From Streptomyces sp. NBC_01485 (GTDB lineage: Bacteria > Actinomycetota > Actinomycetes > Streptomycetales > Streptomycetaceae), in assembly GCF_036227125.1 (NCBI RefSeq), contig NZ_CP109435.1, forward strand, positions 1,426,001 to 1,490,000: 64,000 bases of DNA, given 5' to 3'. The notes under the pieces are model-generated. The model did no database searches, was not told where the DNA came from, and worked only from the letters and a program-made list of their open reading frames with translations. Made by a program: the position numbers and the translations under genes. Numbering within the stretch: the stretch's first letter is position 1; each line of letters begins with the position of its first letter. Positions 23,805 to 33,090 of the stretch are shown piece by piece.

Positions 23805-24698
23805 TCAGTGCTGGTGGCCGGGCGTCGGTCGCTCCTGTCCGAGGTCCGGTGGGAAGCAGTAGTCCACGCCGGACTCGGGTGAGATGAGGTCGCCGGATTC
23901 GGCGTCGGTGCAGTAGGCGTCGAAGACCTCGCCAGCGGTCAGAGGTTCAAGGCCGTCGCCGCGCAGCCGCCACCCGTAGATCTGGTCGGAGGTTCCGGGA
24001 GCGGTGGTGCGCATGACCAGGCCGCCCGGATTCTGGGTGGCGAGGCCGACGGCGAGGACGGTGGTGAACTCGAGTGCTTCGGCCTCGTCGAGTTGTGTGG
24101 CGCCGTCGGTTTCGTCGTCCGCGTGGAGGACTGCGACGAGTGTTTCGGGTGTGGCGGTGACGCTGCAGACCAGGTGTCGGTTGCCAGGTGGTGCCGTGTC
24201 GAGGATGCGCGCGACGAGGTTCGATGCGCGGGTGAAGGCGGCGCGGCCGATGTCCTCGCCGCAGGTCGCGCAGGCGCCGAGGCGGGCCAGGAGGGTGGCC
24301 GCGTACTCCCAGGTCGCCTGTCGGACGGCTTCGTCGACGAGGACGGGCAGGAGGTCGGCGAGGGGTTGGCCCTCGTAGGGGATGGTGGGGCCTGCGGTCG
24401 CGAGTTCGGCCGTGAAGCGGGTGCGGTTGGCGGGGACGTCGGGGTCGAGCCCCTTGGCGGCGCAGTACTCGGCGTATTCCTGGGGGTCGAAGAGGGCCAC
24501 GGTGGTGTGGGTGCCTTGCAGGGCGCGCGTCCGCAGGAGGTCTTCGACCTGCTGGAGGTAGGTGGCGTGATCGTCGAACGTGAAGGTGCGGTAGCGCCGC
24601 ATGGCTCGGAAGTCGTGTTCGTCGGTGAGCAGACCGATGGTTCCGGCGATTTCACGGCGCAGGACGCGTCGCATGGTCTGGTGGTCGGTGTGGGCCAT
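23805..24698 (-). CDS. Hypothetical protein
   Basis: A 297-residue soluble protein I do not recognise. ATG 24698 is preceded by GGGGGA; the longer frame is not supported. It is acidic, has no signal peptide or membrane helix, and contains one CATC cysteine pair near residue 145 (ACATCGEDIG). The first third (EHDFRAMRRYRTFTFDDHATYLQQVEDLLRT) looks helical, and the C-terminal half has alternating strands. Residues such as TVALFDPQEYAEYC are conserved-looking, but no catalytic motif stands out. It is monocistronic, converging on ptsI. Codon use is normal for the genome. Confidence 0.75.
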   Translation of the reverse strand: MAHTDHQTMRRVLRREIAGTIGLLTDEHDFRAMRRYRTFTFDDHATYLQQVEDLLRTRALQGTHTTVALFDPQEYAEYCAAKGLDPDVPANRTRFTAELATAGPTIPYEGQPLADLLPVLVDEAVRQATWEYAATLLARLGACATCGEDIGRAAFTRASNLVARILDTAPPGNRHLVCSVTATPETLVAVLHADDETDGATQLDEAEALEFTTVLAVGLATQNPGGLVMRTTAPGTSDQIYGWRLRGDGLEPLTAGEVFDAYCTDAESGDLISPESGVDYCFPPDLGQERPTPGHQH

Positions 24699-25047
24699 GT
24701 TTCCCCCTGTGTGCACAGTCGATCGATGCTCACTCACAGTAACCGTCAGCACTGACAACGGGCCGGGCGCGAGTCGGTCGCAGGCCGGGCGGTCCTGAAA
24801 CATGCAGGTCACGACCATACCGTCGCCGAGGGTGAGCCAACCGAGGGTGCCCGTGGCGATCGCGGCGGTGACGGCGAGTGGTTCGAGCCTCGCGCTGGAC
24901 GGACTGGCTAGGCCGTGGACGCCGAGGTCGGTGCGCTGACACCACACTCCGAGGCCGACGCGGTGCGGTCGGCCTCGGAGTTCGCTGTTGTGAGCGGCGA
25001 GTCCGAGGCCGTCTGTCGTGGCGAGTGCCTCGTGCTGACGGGCGTGT
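24699..25047. other. Intergenic region
   Basis: 349 bases without a supported gene. Nearest the hypothetical gene is a small palindrome GTCAG-CA-CTGAC (about 24745-24756), a possible promoter-region operator. A 14-bp hairpin (24946-24981) lies on the acetoacetyl-CoA synthetase side. Confidence 0.55.
24946..24981 (-). terminator. Likely terminator of the acetoacetyl-CoA synthetase gene
   Basis: ACTCCGAGGCCGAC (24946-24959) and its exact complement (24968-24981) flank an eight-base loop, 67 bases beyond the gene's stop codon. A third partial copy of the arm (GTCCGAGGCCGT) follows near 25000. Confidence 0.65.
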
Positions 25048-27015
25048 TCAGCCTCGTTTGCGGGCGAGGTCCTCGTAGAAGTGCAGGAGGTCGAGGTTGT
25101 CGATAGAACCGGGGTTGACGGCCTTTTTCAGCGGGGTGCCTTGGAGGAGGCGTTTAACCGGGACCTCGATGCGTTTGCCGGTGAGGGTGTGCGGCACTCC
25201 GGGTACCTCGATGACCTCGTCGGGGACGTGGCGTGGCGAGAGTTGTTCGCGGATGGCCTGTTTGATGCGGCCCAGGAGTGCGTCGTCGAGGGCTGCCCCG
25301 GGGGCGAGGTGTACGAAGAGGGGCATCCAGTAGCCGCCGTCGGGCTGCTCGATGCCGATGACCAGGGACTCCTTGATCTCGGGGAGCCGTTCGACGACCT
25401 CGTAGATGTCGGCCGAGCCCATGCGTACGCCCTGGCGGTTGAGCGTGGAGTCGGAGCGGCCGTGGATGACGACGGAGCCGCGCGAGGTGACGGTGATCCA
25501 GTCGCCGTGGCGCCATATGCCCGGGTAGGTGTCGAAGTAACTGTCGTGGTAACGGCTGCCGTCGGGGTCGTTCCAGAAGCGGACCGGCATCGACGGCATG
25601 GGGTTGGTGACGACGAGCTCGCCGACCTCGTCGATGACGGGGTGACCGTTCGGGTCCCAGGACTGCAGGTCGGTGCCGAGGCCGGGGGCCTGGAGTTCGC
25701 CGGTGTACACCGGGAGCGTCGGGACTGCCCCTGCGAAGCAGGAGCACACGTCCGTGCCGCCGCTGACGGAGGCGATCCACAGGTCGTCGCGGACCTCGTC
25801 GTGCAGCCAGCGGAAGCCGTCGGGCGGGAGCGGGGAGCCCGTGGTGGCGACGCACTGGACCTTGGAGAGGTCGAAGTCGCGGGCGGGGTGTACCCCCGCC
25901 TTGCGGCAGGCCATGACGTACGCGGCCGAGGTGCCGTAGAGGGTGGCGCCCGTGCGTTCGGCGATGCGCCACTGTGCGCCTGTGTCGGGGAAACCGGGGC
26001 TGCCGTCGTAGAGGACGATCGTCGTGCCGGTCAGAAGGCCGGAGACGAGGAAGTTCCACATCATCCAGCCGGTCGAGGTGTACCAGAAGAAACGATCCTT
26101 GGGGCCCAGGTCGCAGTGCAGGCCGAGCTGTTTGAGGTGTTCGACCAGGATGCCGCCCTGGGACTGGACGATGGCCTTGGGCAGGCCGGTCGTGCCGGAG
26201 GAATAGAGCACCCAGAGCGGGTGGTCGAAGGGCACCTGTTCGAAGACGGGTTCCTCGTCCGCGGTCGTCAGAACGGACCAGTCCAAGGCTCCCTGGGGCG
26301 GCTCCGTGCCCAGGAGGGGGATGTGGACCACGGCGCGCAGGGTGGGCAGTTCCGCGCGGAGTTCGGCGACGACGTCGCGGCGGTCGTGCTCCTTGCCTCC
26401 GTAGCGGTAGCCGTCGACGGTGAACAGGACGACGGGTTCGACCTGCTGGAAGCGGTCGAGGACGCTGCGGGCTCCGAAGTCGGGCGCGCAGGAGGTCCAG
26501 ACGCCGCCCACGGCGGCCGTGGCGAGGAGGGCCACGACGGCCTGCGGGATGTTCGGGAGGTAGGCGCTGATCCGGTCGCCGGGGCGGACGCCGATGGCGC
26601 GCAGCTCGGCGGCGAGTGAGCCGACCTGGCGGCGCAGCTCGGACCAGGTCACCGGGGTCGGTTCGTGGGTCTCGTCGACGTACAACAGGGCCGGCTGCGC
26701 CGGGCGGGTGGCAGCCGCGCGCAGAGCGTGCTCGGCGTAGTTGAGCGTCGCTCCGGGGAACCACTGGGCGCCGGGCATGGACCGGTCGCCCAGCACGCGC
26801 GCGTAGGGTGTCGAAAACCGTACGTCGAACCACTCCGTGACGGCTGTCCAGAACGTCTCCAGCTCGTCGACGGACCAGCGGTGCAGTGCCGGATAGCCGC
26901 CTTCGGACGGGGCTGCGTACTGCTCGGCCGCCCAGGCCTGGAACTTCGTGACCTGGGCCTGGGCGATGCGCTGCGGATCTGGCCGCCAGAGCGGCTCGGG
27001 GTTCATGGTCGGCAT
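25048..27015 (-). CDS. Acetoacetyl-CoA synthetase
   Basis: A 655-residue ANL-superfamily ligase that activates acetoacetate to acetoacetyl-CoA with ATP. The length and the opening NPEPLWRPDPQRIAQAQVTK typify this branch rather than acetyl-CoA synthetase. Visible motifs are the ATP loop VLYSSGTTGLPKAIVQSQGG, the acid signature GEL.V near NPMPSMPVRFW, and the C-terminal catalytic lysine region LTGKRIEVPVKR. ATG 27015 has GGGAG seven bases upstream; the longer frame reaching 27822 runs antisense through the neighbouring glucosidase and is discarded. Probable roles are ketone body or polyhydroxyalkanoate and leucine carbon salvage, inferred from the family. Confidence 0.93.
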   Translation of the reverse strand: MPTMNPEPLWRPDPQRIAQAQVTKFQAWAAEQYAAPSEGGYPALHRWSVDELETFWTAVTEWFDVRFSTPYARVLGDRSMPGAQWFPGATLNYAEHALRAAATRPAQPALLYVDETHEPTPVTWSELRRQVGSLAAELRAIGVRPGDRISAYLPNIPQAVVALLATAAVGGVWTSCAPDFGARSVLDRFQQVEPVVLFTVDGYRYGGKEHDRRDVVAELRAELPTLRAVVHIPLLGTEPPQGALDWSVLTTADEEPVFEQVPFDHPLWVLYSSGTTGLPKAIVQSQGGILVEHLKQLGLHCDLGPKDRFFWYTSTGWMMWNFLVSGLLTGTTIVLYDGSPGFPDTGAQWRIAERTGATLYGTSAAYVMACRKAGVHPARDFDLSKVQCVATTGSPLPPDGFRWLHDEVRDDLWIASVSGGTDVCSCFAGAVPTLPVYTGELQAPGLGTDLQSWDPNGHPVIDEVGELVVTNPMPSMPVRFWNDPDGSRYHDSYFDTYPGIWRHGDWITVTSRGSVVIHGRSDSTLNRQGVRMGSADIYEVVERLPEIKESLVIGIEQPDGGYWMPLFVHLAPGAALDDALLGRIKQAIREQLSPRHVPDEVIEVPGVPHTLTGKRIEVPVKRLLQGTPLKKAVNPGSIDNLDLLHFYEDLARKRG

Positions 27016-27229
27016 GGGGCGGCTCCCGGACGGTGCGCGTCGTGTGCGTCGCCTGCGCACGCGCTGGGGTGGTGCGCGTGACGCGGCTGACATGGACGAT
27101 GCCATGTGATCGACTTCGGCACCAGGGTGGGTTCCCCACAGTCCGTGTCGTGAAGATGTGGTCCCACCATGGGTGAACGCAAGTTGAACGACCCGCGCGC
27201 GTGGCGCGGTCAGTGACAGGGTGAACAGC

Positions 27230-29596
27230 ATGGACGGTCGTGACCTGGTGCGTTCGATGAAGGCGGTCGGTTCCGCAGGAGCCGCCCAGGGGTTGCGTAC
27301 CGTGAGGGCCGCGTGGCGCAGGAGGCGCGCCGATGCCACTGGGCTGCCGGTGCGGGGCCCCGAACGCGCGCGGGTGCCTGGTCTCGTGCAGGAGGCGGAG
27401 CCGGGGCCCGGTGGTGGGACGCTCCGGTTCAGCCGTTCGGAGCTGACGATCCGGGTCGCGGTGAACGGGGCCGTGTTCTGGGGTTGGGACGGTGCCGGAC
27501 CCGAGCCGTCGTACGCGCTGGCCGGCCGCGGTCCGGAGCCGGATCCCCGGGCGGTGCTGGAGCCGGACAAGGACGGCGGGTGGCGGGTCGTCGCCGAGCG
27601 GGTGACGGTCGTCGTCTCACGACACGGCGCCGTCGAGGTGTGCACGCCGGGGGGCGTGATGTTGCGCCGCGATCTGCCGCCCCGGTGGTGGGAGCCGCAG
27701 GGCGGTGGCCCGGCGCGCTGGATGCAGCGCTCGGAGGTGGCGGCGGACGCGCGCTTCTTCGGTCTCGGCGGACGGGCGTCCGGGCCGCGTCTGCGCGACG
27801 GGGCGTACCGGCTGTGGAACACGGATCCCGGACACGCGTTCGATCGCGGGGACGATCCGCTCTACCTCACGATGCCGGTTCAGCTGGTGGTGGCGGACGC
27901 GGGCACGCACCTGGTGTTCCACGACTCCTCCTGGGACGGCGAGGTCACGCTGCGGGAGGGTGAGGAGGGGGCCGGTTCCGGGCACGACCGGGCAGGAACA
28001 TGCGAGGTGCGGATGGACGGAGGTCCGTTGCGCTGCTGGGTGATGGTGGGCACCCCCGCGCGCGTGCTGCTGGCCTGGGCCTCGCTCACCGGGGCGCCGA
28101 CGCTGCCGCCCGCATGGGCGCTCGGTCACCATCACGCGCGCTGGGGCTTCGGCAGCGAGGAGGAGGTGCGCCGGATCGTGGCGGGCTATCAGGAGCACGG
28201 TCTGCCGCTCGACGCGGTCCACCTCGACATCGACCACTACGACGAACACCAGGTGTTCACCATCGATCAGGATCGCTTCCCGAAACTGCCGGTGCTCGCC
28301 GAGGAGTTGCGGCGGGACGGGATACGCCTGGTGTCGATCGTCGACCCGGCGGTCAAGGCCGCGCCGGGCAACGCCGTGTACGACGGCGGGGTCGCCGAGG
28401 ACGCGTTCGTGCGGGACGCGTCGGGACGGCTCGTCGAGGGCGTGGGGTGGCCAGGGGAGGTGGTTTTCCCGGACTTCACGCACGCGCGTGTGCGGCAGTG
28501 GTGGGGAGGTCTCTATGCCGAGCGGATCGCCCAGGGGTTCGCCGGCTTCTGGCACGACATGAACGAGCCGACGTCGTTCGCCGCCTTCGGGGAGTCGACG
28601 TTGCCACGGTCGGCCCGGCACTCCCTGGAAGGGCACGGTGGTGATCATCGCGAGGCGCACAACGTGTACGCGCTGTGCATGGCCCAGGCGGCCTACGAGG
28701 GCATGCGGGAGCTGGTTGCTGACGAGCGGCCGTTCGTCTTCTCACGGTCCGGTTGGGCGGGCCTGCAGCGCTACGGCGGCACCTGGTCCGGGGACGTCGC
28801 CACGGGCTGGCCGGGACTGCGGGCCTCCCTGTCGCTGGTGATGGGGCTCGGGCTGTGCGGGGTGCCGTATTCGGGGCCGGACGTGGGCGGCTTCGACGGC
28901 AGTCCGTCGCCCGAGCTGTATCTGCGCTGGTTCCAGTTGGGCGCGTATCTGCCGCTGTTCCGTACGCACGCGAGTCTGCGGGCGGGCCGCCGGGAGCCGT
29001 GGGAGTTCGGTCCCGAGGTGCTGGAGCACGCGCGCGTGGCGCTCGTCGAGCGGCGCCGGCTGTTGCCGTACTTCGTGACGCTGGCGCATCTGGCCCGGCG
29101 TACCGGGGCCCCCTATGTGCGCCCTGTGTGGTGGGGAGCGCCCGGTAACCGGGTGTTGCGGGACTGTGAGGACGCCTTCCTGCTGGGTGACTGCCTCCTG
29201 GTGGCACCGGTGCTCGACCCGGGCGCCGACCGGCGTGCGGTGCAGCTGCCGCGGGGACGCTGGTACGACACGGCGACGGGGCGGGCGTACGAGGGGCCGG
29301 GGCAGGTGCTTGTGGACGCCCCTCTGTCGCGTATTCCGGTGCTCGCGCGCGCGGGTGCCGTCCTGCCGGTGCGGGGAGACGACGGCGGGCTGGAGCTGGA
29401 GGTGTGGGCGCCGGTCCGGGGGCGGACGGGTGGCGGTCTGGTGGTGCGGGACGCGGGCGACGGCTGGGCGGAGCCTGAGGTCGAGCGGTATGTCGCCCGC
29501 TGGGAGGGCCCGCGGGTCGTCGTCGAGCGGGAGGGCGAGGACGGCGTGCGCGTGCCGTCCTACCCGGTGCGGGTACGCGGTCTCGGCGAGCGGTGA
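27230..29596 (+). CDS. Glycoside hydrolase family 31 alpha-glucosidase
   Basis: A 788-residue cytosolic enzyme (no signal peptide) with a complete GH31 domain. The nucleophile is Asp443 in GFWHDMNEP, and the acid/base is Asp522 in TWSGDVATGWPGL. Other family signatures are LPPAWALGHHHARWGF, DAVHLDIDHYDEHQVFT and YSGPDVGGF. A C-terminal beta-sandwich follows. It should release alpha-glucose or alpha-xylose from oligosaccharides; the sequence does not fix specificity. A GTG start nine bases upstream is possible. It is divergent from the acetoacetyl-CoA synthetase (214-base gap) and stops 16 bases before the converging Nudix gene. Confidence 0.93.
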   Translation: MDGRDLVRSMKAVGSAGAAQGLRTVRAAWRRRRADATGLPVRGPERARVPGLVQEAEPGPGGGTLRFSRSELTIRVAVNGAVFWGWDGAGPEPSYALAGRGPEPDPRAVLEPDKDGGWRVVAERVTVVVSRHGAVEVCTPGGVMLRRDLPPRWWEPQGGGPARWMQRSEVAADARFFGLGGRASGPRLRDGAYRLWNTDPGHAFDRGDDPLYLTMPVQLVVADAGTHLVFHDSSWDGEVTLREGEEGAGSGHDRAGTCEVRMDGGPLRCWVMVGTPARVLLAWASLTGAPTLPPAWALGHHHARWGFGSEEEVRRIVAGYQEHGLPLDAVHLDIDHYDEHQVFTIDQDRFPKLPVLAEELRRDGIRLVSIVDPAVKAAPGNAVYDGGVAEDAFVRDASGRLVEGVGWPGEVVFPDFTHARVRQWWGGLYAERIAQGFAGFWHDMNEPTSFAAFGESTLPRSARHSLEGHGGDHREAHNVYALCMAQAAYEGMRELVADERPFVFSRSGWAGLQRYGGTWSGDVATGWPGLRASLSLVMGLGLCGVPYSGPDVGGFDGSPSPELYLRWFQLGAYLPLFRTHASLRAGRREPWEFGPEVLEHARVALVERRRLLPYFVTLAHLARRTGAPYVRPVWWGAPGNRVLRDCEDAFLLGDCLLVAPVLDPGADRRAVQLPRGRWYDTATGRAYEGPGQVLVDAPLSRIPVLARAGAVLPVRGDDGGLELEVWAPVRGRTGGGLVVRDAGDGWAEPEVERYVARWEGPRVVVEREGEDGVRVPSYPVRVRGLGER

Positions 29597-29612
29597 GCGG
29601 GCAGCGGTGAGC

Positions 29613-30149
29613 TCAGATGTAGCGGCCCTCGAAGAACGCCCGCACCGCGTGTGTGTGCAGGGGGAAGGCGAGCTCCTCGGGCCTGCGCAGGAGGTGCCAG
29701 CCCTCGGTCTCGTCCGTGACGGCGGACGACGGGAGGCGGTCCGCGGGGCGATCCGGAAGGAGCCCGAACAGTAGCAGGTGACCGTCGGAGGAGCTCATGG
29801 CGTCGGCGAGCCGCACGTCACGGGCCGCGGCCTCGATGCCGGTCTCCTCCTTGAGCTCGCGGACGACGGCCTGGCGCCAGTCCTCACGGTCGTCGATGTA
29901 GCCGCCGGGCAGTGCGACGCCCCCGCGCGCGGGGGCGATGGTTCGGGTGATGACGACCAGGGCGGTGCCCTTCGTGTCGTACACGGGCTGGAGCGCGACG
30001 GCCACCGGCAGCGGGTTGCGGTAGGCCACGGTGGCGCAGGCCTGACAGGTGCGGGGCCAGCCGGTGACGCCCTCCCCGTAGGGCGCTCCGCAGCTCGAAC
30101 AGTGGGAGTCGCGCGCGGAGTTCGAAGTGGAGTGCAGAGTTTCGGACAC
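29613..30149 (-). CDS. Nudix hydrolase with N-terminal zinc ribbon
   Basis: A 178-residue protein. A zinc ribbon (CSSCG and CQACA) precedes a Nudix domain with the full box, from the glycine in LPGGYIDDRED to RELKEETGIEA. Architecture resembles NADH pyrophosphatase and related nucleoside-diphosphate hydrolases, but the NudC SQPWPFP motif is absent, so the substrate is open. The start is taken as GTG 30149, just before the zinc ribbon; the ribosome binding site is poor. Confidence 0.85.
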   Translation of the reverse strand: MSETLHSTSNSARDSHCSSCGAPYGEGVTGWPRTCQACATVAYRNPLPVAVALQPVYDTKGTALVVITRTIAPARGGVALPGGYIDDREDWRQAVVRELKEETGIEAAARDVRLADAMSSSDGHLLLFGLLPDRPADRLPSSAVTDETEGWHLLRRPEELAFPLHTHAVRAFFEGRYI

Positions 30150-30196
30150 GCGGCGGAGCGTATCCGATCTTGGGGAGGGCGTCGCACGGAGGCGGC

Positions 30197-31015
30197 TCAC
30201 CGCCCCATGGAGAGGCACTCGGCGGACACGGGGAAGTCGAAGTAGGTGTCCGGGTAGGGCTCGGGCTTGAAGGTGAAGTGCCACCACTCCTCGGCGAGGT
30301 TCACGAAGCCGAGGTCTTCCAGGGTGCCCTTGAGGAGCAGCCTGTTGGCGCGCTGCTCGCCCTGGATGCGTGGGTCGAGGGTGTGCGCGAGGGTGTCGAA
30401 ACAGTCGAACCCCGTTCCCATGTCGACGGAGTTGTCGGGGAAGCGCTGCTGTTGCGGCGCGTGGCAGGGGGCGAGAGCCTCGCCGGGGACGTAGGGCCTG
30501 GTCGGCGCGGACGGGAGTCTCACCAGGGTGAGGTCCATGGTCGAACCGCGGCTGTGGCCGGACTTCTCGGCGATGTAACCGTCATCGAAGAGACGGGACT
30601 TGTCGACGTTCGGGTAGAACTCCCCCTTCATCGACTGGTCGTTCAGGTTCTCGGCCCAGCGGACGAAGTGGTTCACGGCGCGCTGGGGCCGGTAGCAGTC
30701 GTACACCTTGAGTGTGTATCCCTGGGGAAGCAGTTTCGCCTGGGCCTTGTGCAGCGCTTCGGCGGCCGGCCGGGTGAGGATGCAGATCGGCTGCTGGTAG
30801 CCGTCGATGGGCTCGCCGACGAAGTTGTGCTGGGTGATGTAGCGCATCTCCTCGAGGATCGTCGGGTCCACGGTTCTCAGGGCCACGAAGTCCGTCGGGA
30901 CCTCGGGGTCGGTGTGCGCCCGCGCGGCGGCGGAGGCCGGGGGCACGGTCAGCAGGGCGGCGAGTACGACGAGTACGGCGACGACACCGCGTGCTGCGCT
31001 GGAGAGTCGTGTCAT
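30197..31015 (-). CDS. Secreted D-alanyl-D-alanine dipeptidase, VanX-like (peptidase M15D)
   Basis: A 272-residue protein with a Sec signal peptide (arginine near the start, a Val/Ala/Leu core, likely cleavage after PPASA). It carries the VanX zinc site: SGHSRGSTMDLTL gives a His and an Asp ligand, and EEWWHF gives the catalytic Glu and the third ligand. Cytoplasmic VanX removes D-Ala-D-Ala in glycopeptide resistance. Here the enzyme is exported and not linked to vanHA, so a role in peptidoglycan peptide turnover is more likely than resistance. ATG 31015 has GGAGGAG four bases upstream. Confidence 0.9.
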   Translation of the reverse strand: MTRLSSAARGVVAVLVVLAALLTVPPASAAARAHTDPEVPTDFVALRTVDPTILEEMRYITQHNFVGEPIDGYQQPICILTRPAAEALHKAQAKLLPQGYTLKVYDCYRPQRAVNHFVRWAENLNDQSMKGEFYPNVDKSRLFDDGYIAEKSGHSRGSTMDLTLVRLPSAPTRPYVPGEALAPCHAPQQQRFPDNSVDMGTGFDCFDTLAHTLDPRIQGEQRANRLLLKGTLEDLGFVNLAEEWWHFTFKPEPYPDTYFDFPVSAECLSMGR

Positions 31016-31092
31016 GTCTCCTCCCTGCCCATTTCCCGATGGGCATGCCACACTCCTGACGTCTCGTCAGATTTCGTGGCCTGGAGGGAACC

Positions 31093-31539
31093 TTGTCGCG
31101 TACACGCACACCCGTGGTCGCCGGGTGGTTCACCGGGAGCGGAGACGACTTCAGACTGCTGGGGACGCGCTGCTCGGCATGCGGGTCGGTCTTCTTCCCG
31201 CGCGAGGACACGCACTGCCGGAATCCGGGCTGTGGGGGCGGTGGCCTGGAGGAGATCCCGCTCTCGCGACGCGGGCGTGTCTGGTCCTACACGGACAGCC
31301 GGTACCGCCCTCCGTCACCCTATGTGACCGATCGGGAACTTCCGTGGGAGCCGTACGCGTTGATCGCAGTGGAGCTGGAGTCCGAGCGGATCGTGGTGCT
31401 GGGACAGGCGGTTCCCGGGGTCACCGTCGCCGATCTGACGGTGGGCATGGAGGTGGAGGTCGTCCCGGGCGTGCTCGACGAGGGCGCGGAGACGACCTGG
31501 ACGACCTGGCGATGGCGGCCGACGGGGGTGACGGGATGA
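31093..31539 (+). CDS. Zinc-ribbon OB-fold protein (DUF35)
   Basis: A 148-residue protein with a rubredoxin-like zinc ribbon (CSACG, then CRNPGCG) followed by an OB fold (GRVWSYTDSRYRPPSPYVTD, then PYALIAVELESERIVVLGQ). DUF35 proteins act with thiolase-like enzymes, stabilising them or forming acyl-CoA binding complexes, for example in sterol side-chain aldol cleavage. Start is TTG 31093 with GGAGGG four bases upstream. Its stop overlaps the ATG of the thiolase gene (ATGA), so translation is coupled. Confidence 0.88.
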   Translation: MSRTRTPVVAGWFTGSGDDFRLLGTRCSACGSVFFPREDTHCRNPGCGGGGLEEIPLSRRGRVWSYTDSRYRPPSPYVTDRELPWEPYALIAVELESERIVVLGQAVPGVTVADLTVGMEVEVVPGVLDEGAETTWTTWRWRPTGVTG

Positions 31540-32726
31540 CGGCAGAGGTGGCGGTGCTCGGCGCGGGGATGCATCCGTGGGGCAAGTGGGGGCGCAGCTT
31601 CGTCGAGTACGGCGTGAAGGCGGCGCGGGCGGCCCTCGCGGACGCGGGCGTGGACTGGCGGGAGGTCGGTTCGATCGTCGGCGCGGACACGGTGCGTGGC
31701 GGCTATCCGGGGTATGTGGCCGGGGCGACGTTCGCGAAGGCCCTGGGGTGGCAGGGAGCCCGGGTCGCGAGTGTGTACGCGGCGTGCGCGTCGGGAGCCC
31801 AGGCGATCAACACGGCCCGGGCCCAGATCCTCGCGGGCCTGGCGGACGTGGTGCTCGTGGTGGGGGCCGACGCCGCCCCCAAGGGCTTCTTCCGCCCGGC
31901 GGGCGGGGACCGGCCGGACGACCCGGACTGGCTGCGGTTCCGGGTGCTCGGCGCGACCAATCCGACGTACTTCGGGCTGTACGCGCGCAGGCGGATGGCG
32001 GTGCACGGGGACACACCGGAGGACTTCGCCCAGGTCAAGGTGAAGAACGCGGCCATGGGCGCACTGAATCCGAACGCGCGCTACCGCAAGCGGGTCACCG
32101 CGGAGGAGGTGGCCGCGTCGGCGGTGGTCGCCGATCCGCTGCGGCTGCTGGACATCTGCGCGACCTCGGACGGCGGGGCGGCTCTGGTGCTGTCCAGCAT
32201 GGAGTTCGCCCGTCGGCACGGGGCGACGGAGCCGGTGCGGATCAGGGCCGTGTCCACCGTGACGCCCCGCTACCCCAACACGGTGCTGGACCTGCCGGAC
32301 ATCGCGACCGATTCCGCGGTGGCGGTGGGGCCGTCGGGTGAACCCTTCCGGGCCTCGATCGCCCGAGCCGCATACGAGGAGGCTGGCATCGGACCCGAGG
32401 ACCTGTCCCTGGCCGAGGTCTACGACCTGTCCACCGCACTGGAGTTGCAGTGGTACGAGGATCTGGGGCTGTGCGGCGGCGGCGAGGCCGCGAAGCTGCT
32501 GCGGGACGGTGTGACGGCACCGGGCGGCCGTATACCGGTGAACACGAGCGGGGGACTGGCCTCCTTCGGGGAGGCGGTGCCGGCGCAGGCGATCGCCCAG
32601 GTCTGCGAGGTCACCTGGCAGTTGCGCGGGCACGCGGGCGCTCGTCAGATCCCGGACGCGCGCGTGGCCGTCACGGCGAACCAGGGGCTGTTCGGGCACG
32701 GTTCGGCGGTGGTCGCCGTACGGTGA
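31536..32726 (+). CDS. Thiolase-like protein (lipid-transfer/acetyl-CoA acetyltransferase family)
   Basis: A 396-residue member of the SCPx-type thiolase group. The nucleophile cysteine position is in VYAACASGAQAINTARAQIL, and the C-terminal loop is NTSGGLASFGEAVPAQAIAQ. The second catalytic cysteine of true thiolases is not evident, which fits the Ltp-like aldolases or non-degradative members. With its DUF35 partner it forms a two-gene operon acting on an acyl-CoA; the substrate is unknown. A much longer frame extends upstream through the antisense of the VanX gene and is rejected. Confidence 0.88.
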   Translation: MTAEVAVLGAGMHPWGKWGRSFVEYGVKAARAALADAGVDWREVGSIVGADTVRGGYPGYVAGATFAKALGWQGARVASVYAACASGAQAINTARAQILAGLADVVLVVGADAAPKGFFRPAGGDRPDDPDWLRFRVLGATNPTYFGLYARRRMAVHGDTPEDFAQVKVKNAAMGALNPNARYRKRVTAEEVAASAVVADPLRLLDICATSDGGAALVLSSMEFARRHGATEPVRIRAVSTVTPRYPNTVLDLPDIATDSAVAVGPSGEPFRASIARAAYEEAGIGPEDLSLAEVYDLSTALELQWYEDLGLCGGGEAAKLLRDGVTAPGGRIPVNTSGGLASFGEAVPAQAIAQVCEVTWQLRGHAGARQIPDARVAVTANQGLFGHGSAVVAVR

Positions 32727-33090
32727 GCGGGGAGGGGTCACTCGGTGTGCGCCACGGCCGTCGAGCAGCTGCTCCTATCACACTCTGTGACCGGCCCGGC
32801 AGCTTGGCCGATCACCGCCAGGCGGCGGTGTGTCTCGCACCTTTGAAGAAGGCTGCGAAGTCGTTGAGAGGGGCGAGTTGGGTGGTGGGGCACGCCGGAT
32901 ACGAGATCCGGCGTGGAGTACCGCCGATGGCTCCTACGGGAGCGGTCGCGGCGGGGCTGGGGGTGGGCTGGTCTGAGGTCGGCCGACCCGGCAGGCGGAT
33001 GAGCGGGGGGCTGGCAGGAGACGGCTAATCTGCTGGCGGGCTCGGTGCGCGGGGTGCTGGCATGGCGAGGGGGCAGCGTCCCGTTCAGGC
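32727..33090. other. Intergenic region with two palindromes
   Basis: No gene is supported in these 364 bases. They hold the small palindrome TCACA-CTC-TGTGA (32778-32790) and a strong 10-bp hairpin (32891-32915). The 3' end runs into the glycerol kinase remnant, and undetected eroded glpK sequence may be present here. Confidence 0.5.
32891..32915. terminator. Terminator-like hairpin after the thiolase gene
   Basis: CACGCCGGAT and ATCCGGCGTG are perfect complements around a five-base loop. The hairpin is 165 bases beyond the thiolase stop, with no T tract. Confidence 0.45.

Noticed and set aside
30912..31535. N-terminal extension of the thiolase gene
   Set aside because: The frame is open but overlaps the VanX and DUF35 genes; the thiolase fold begins at ATG 31536, which is coupled to the DUF35 stop.
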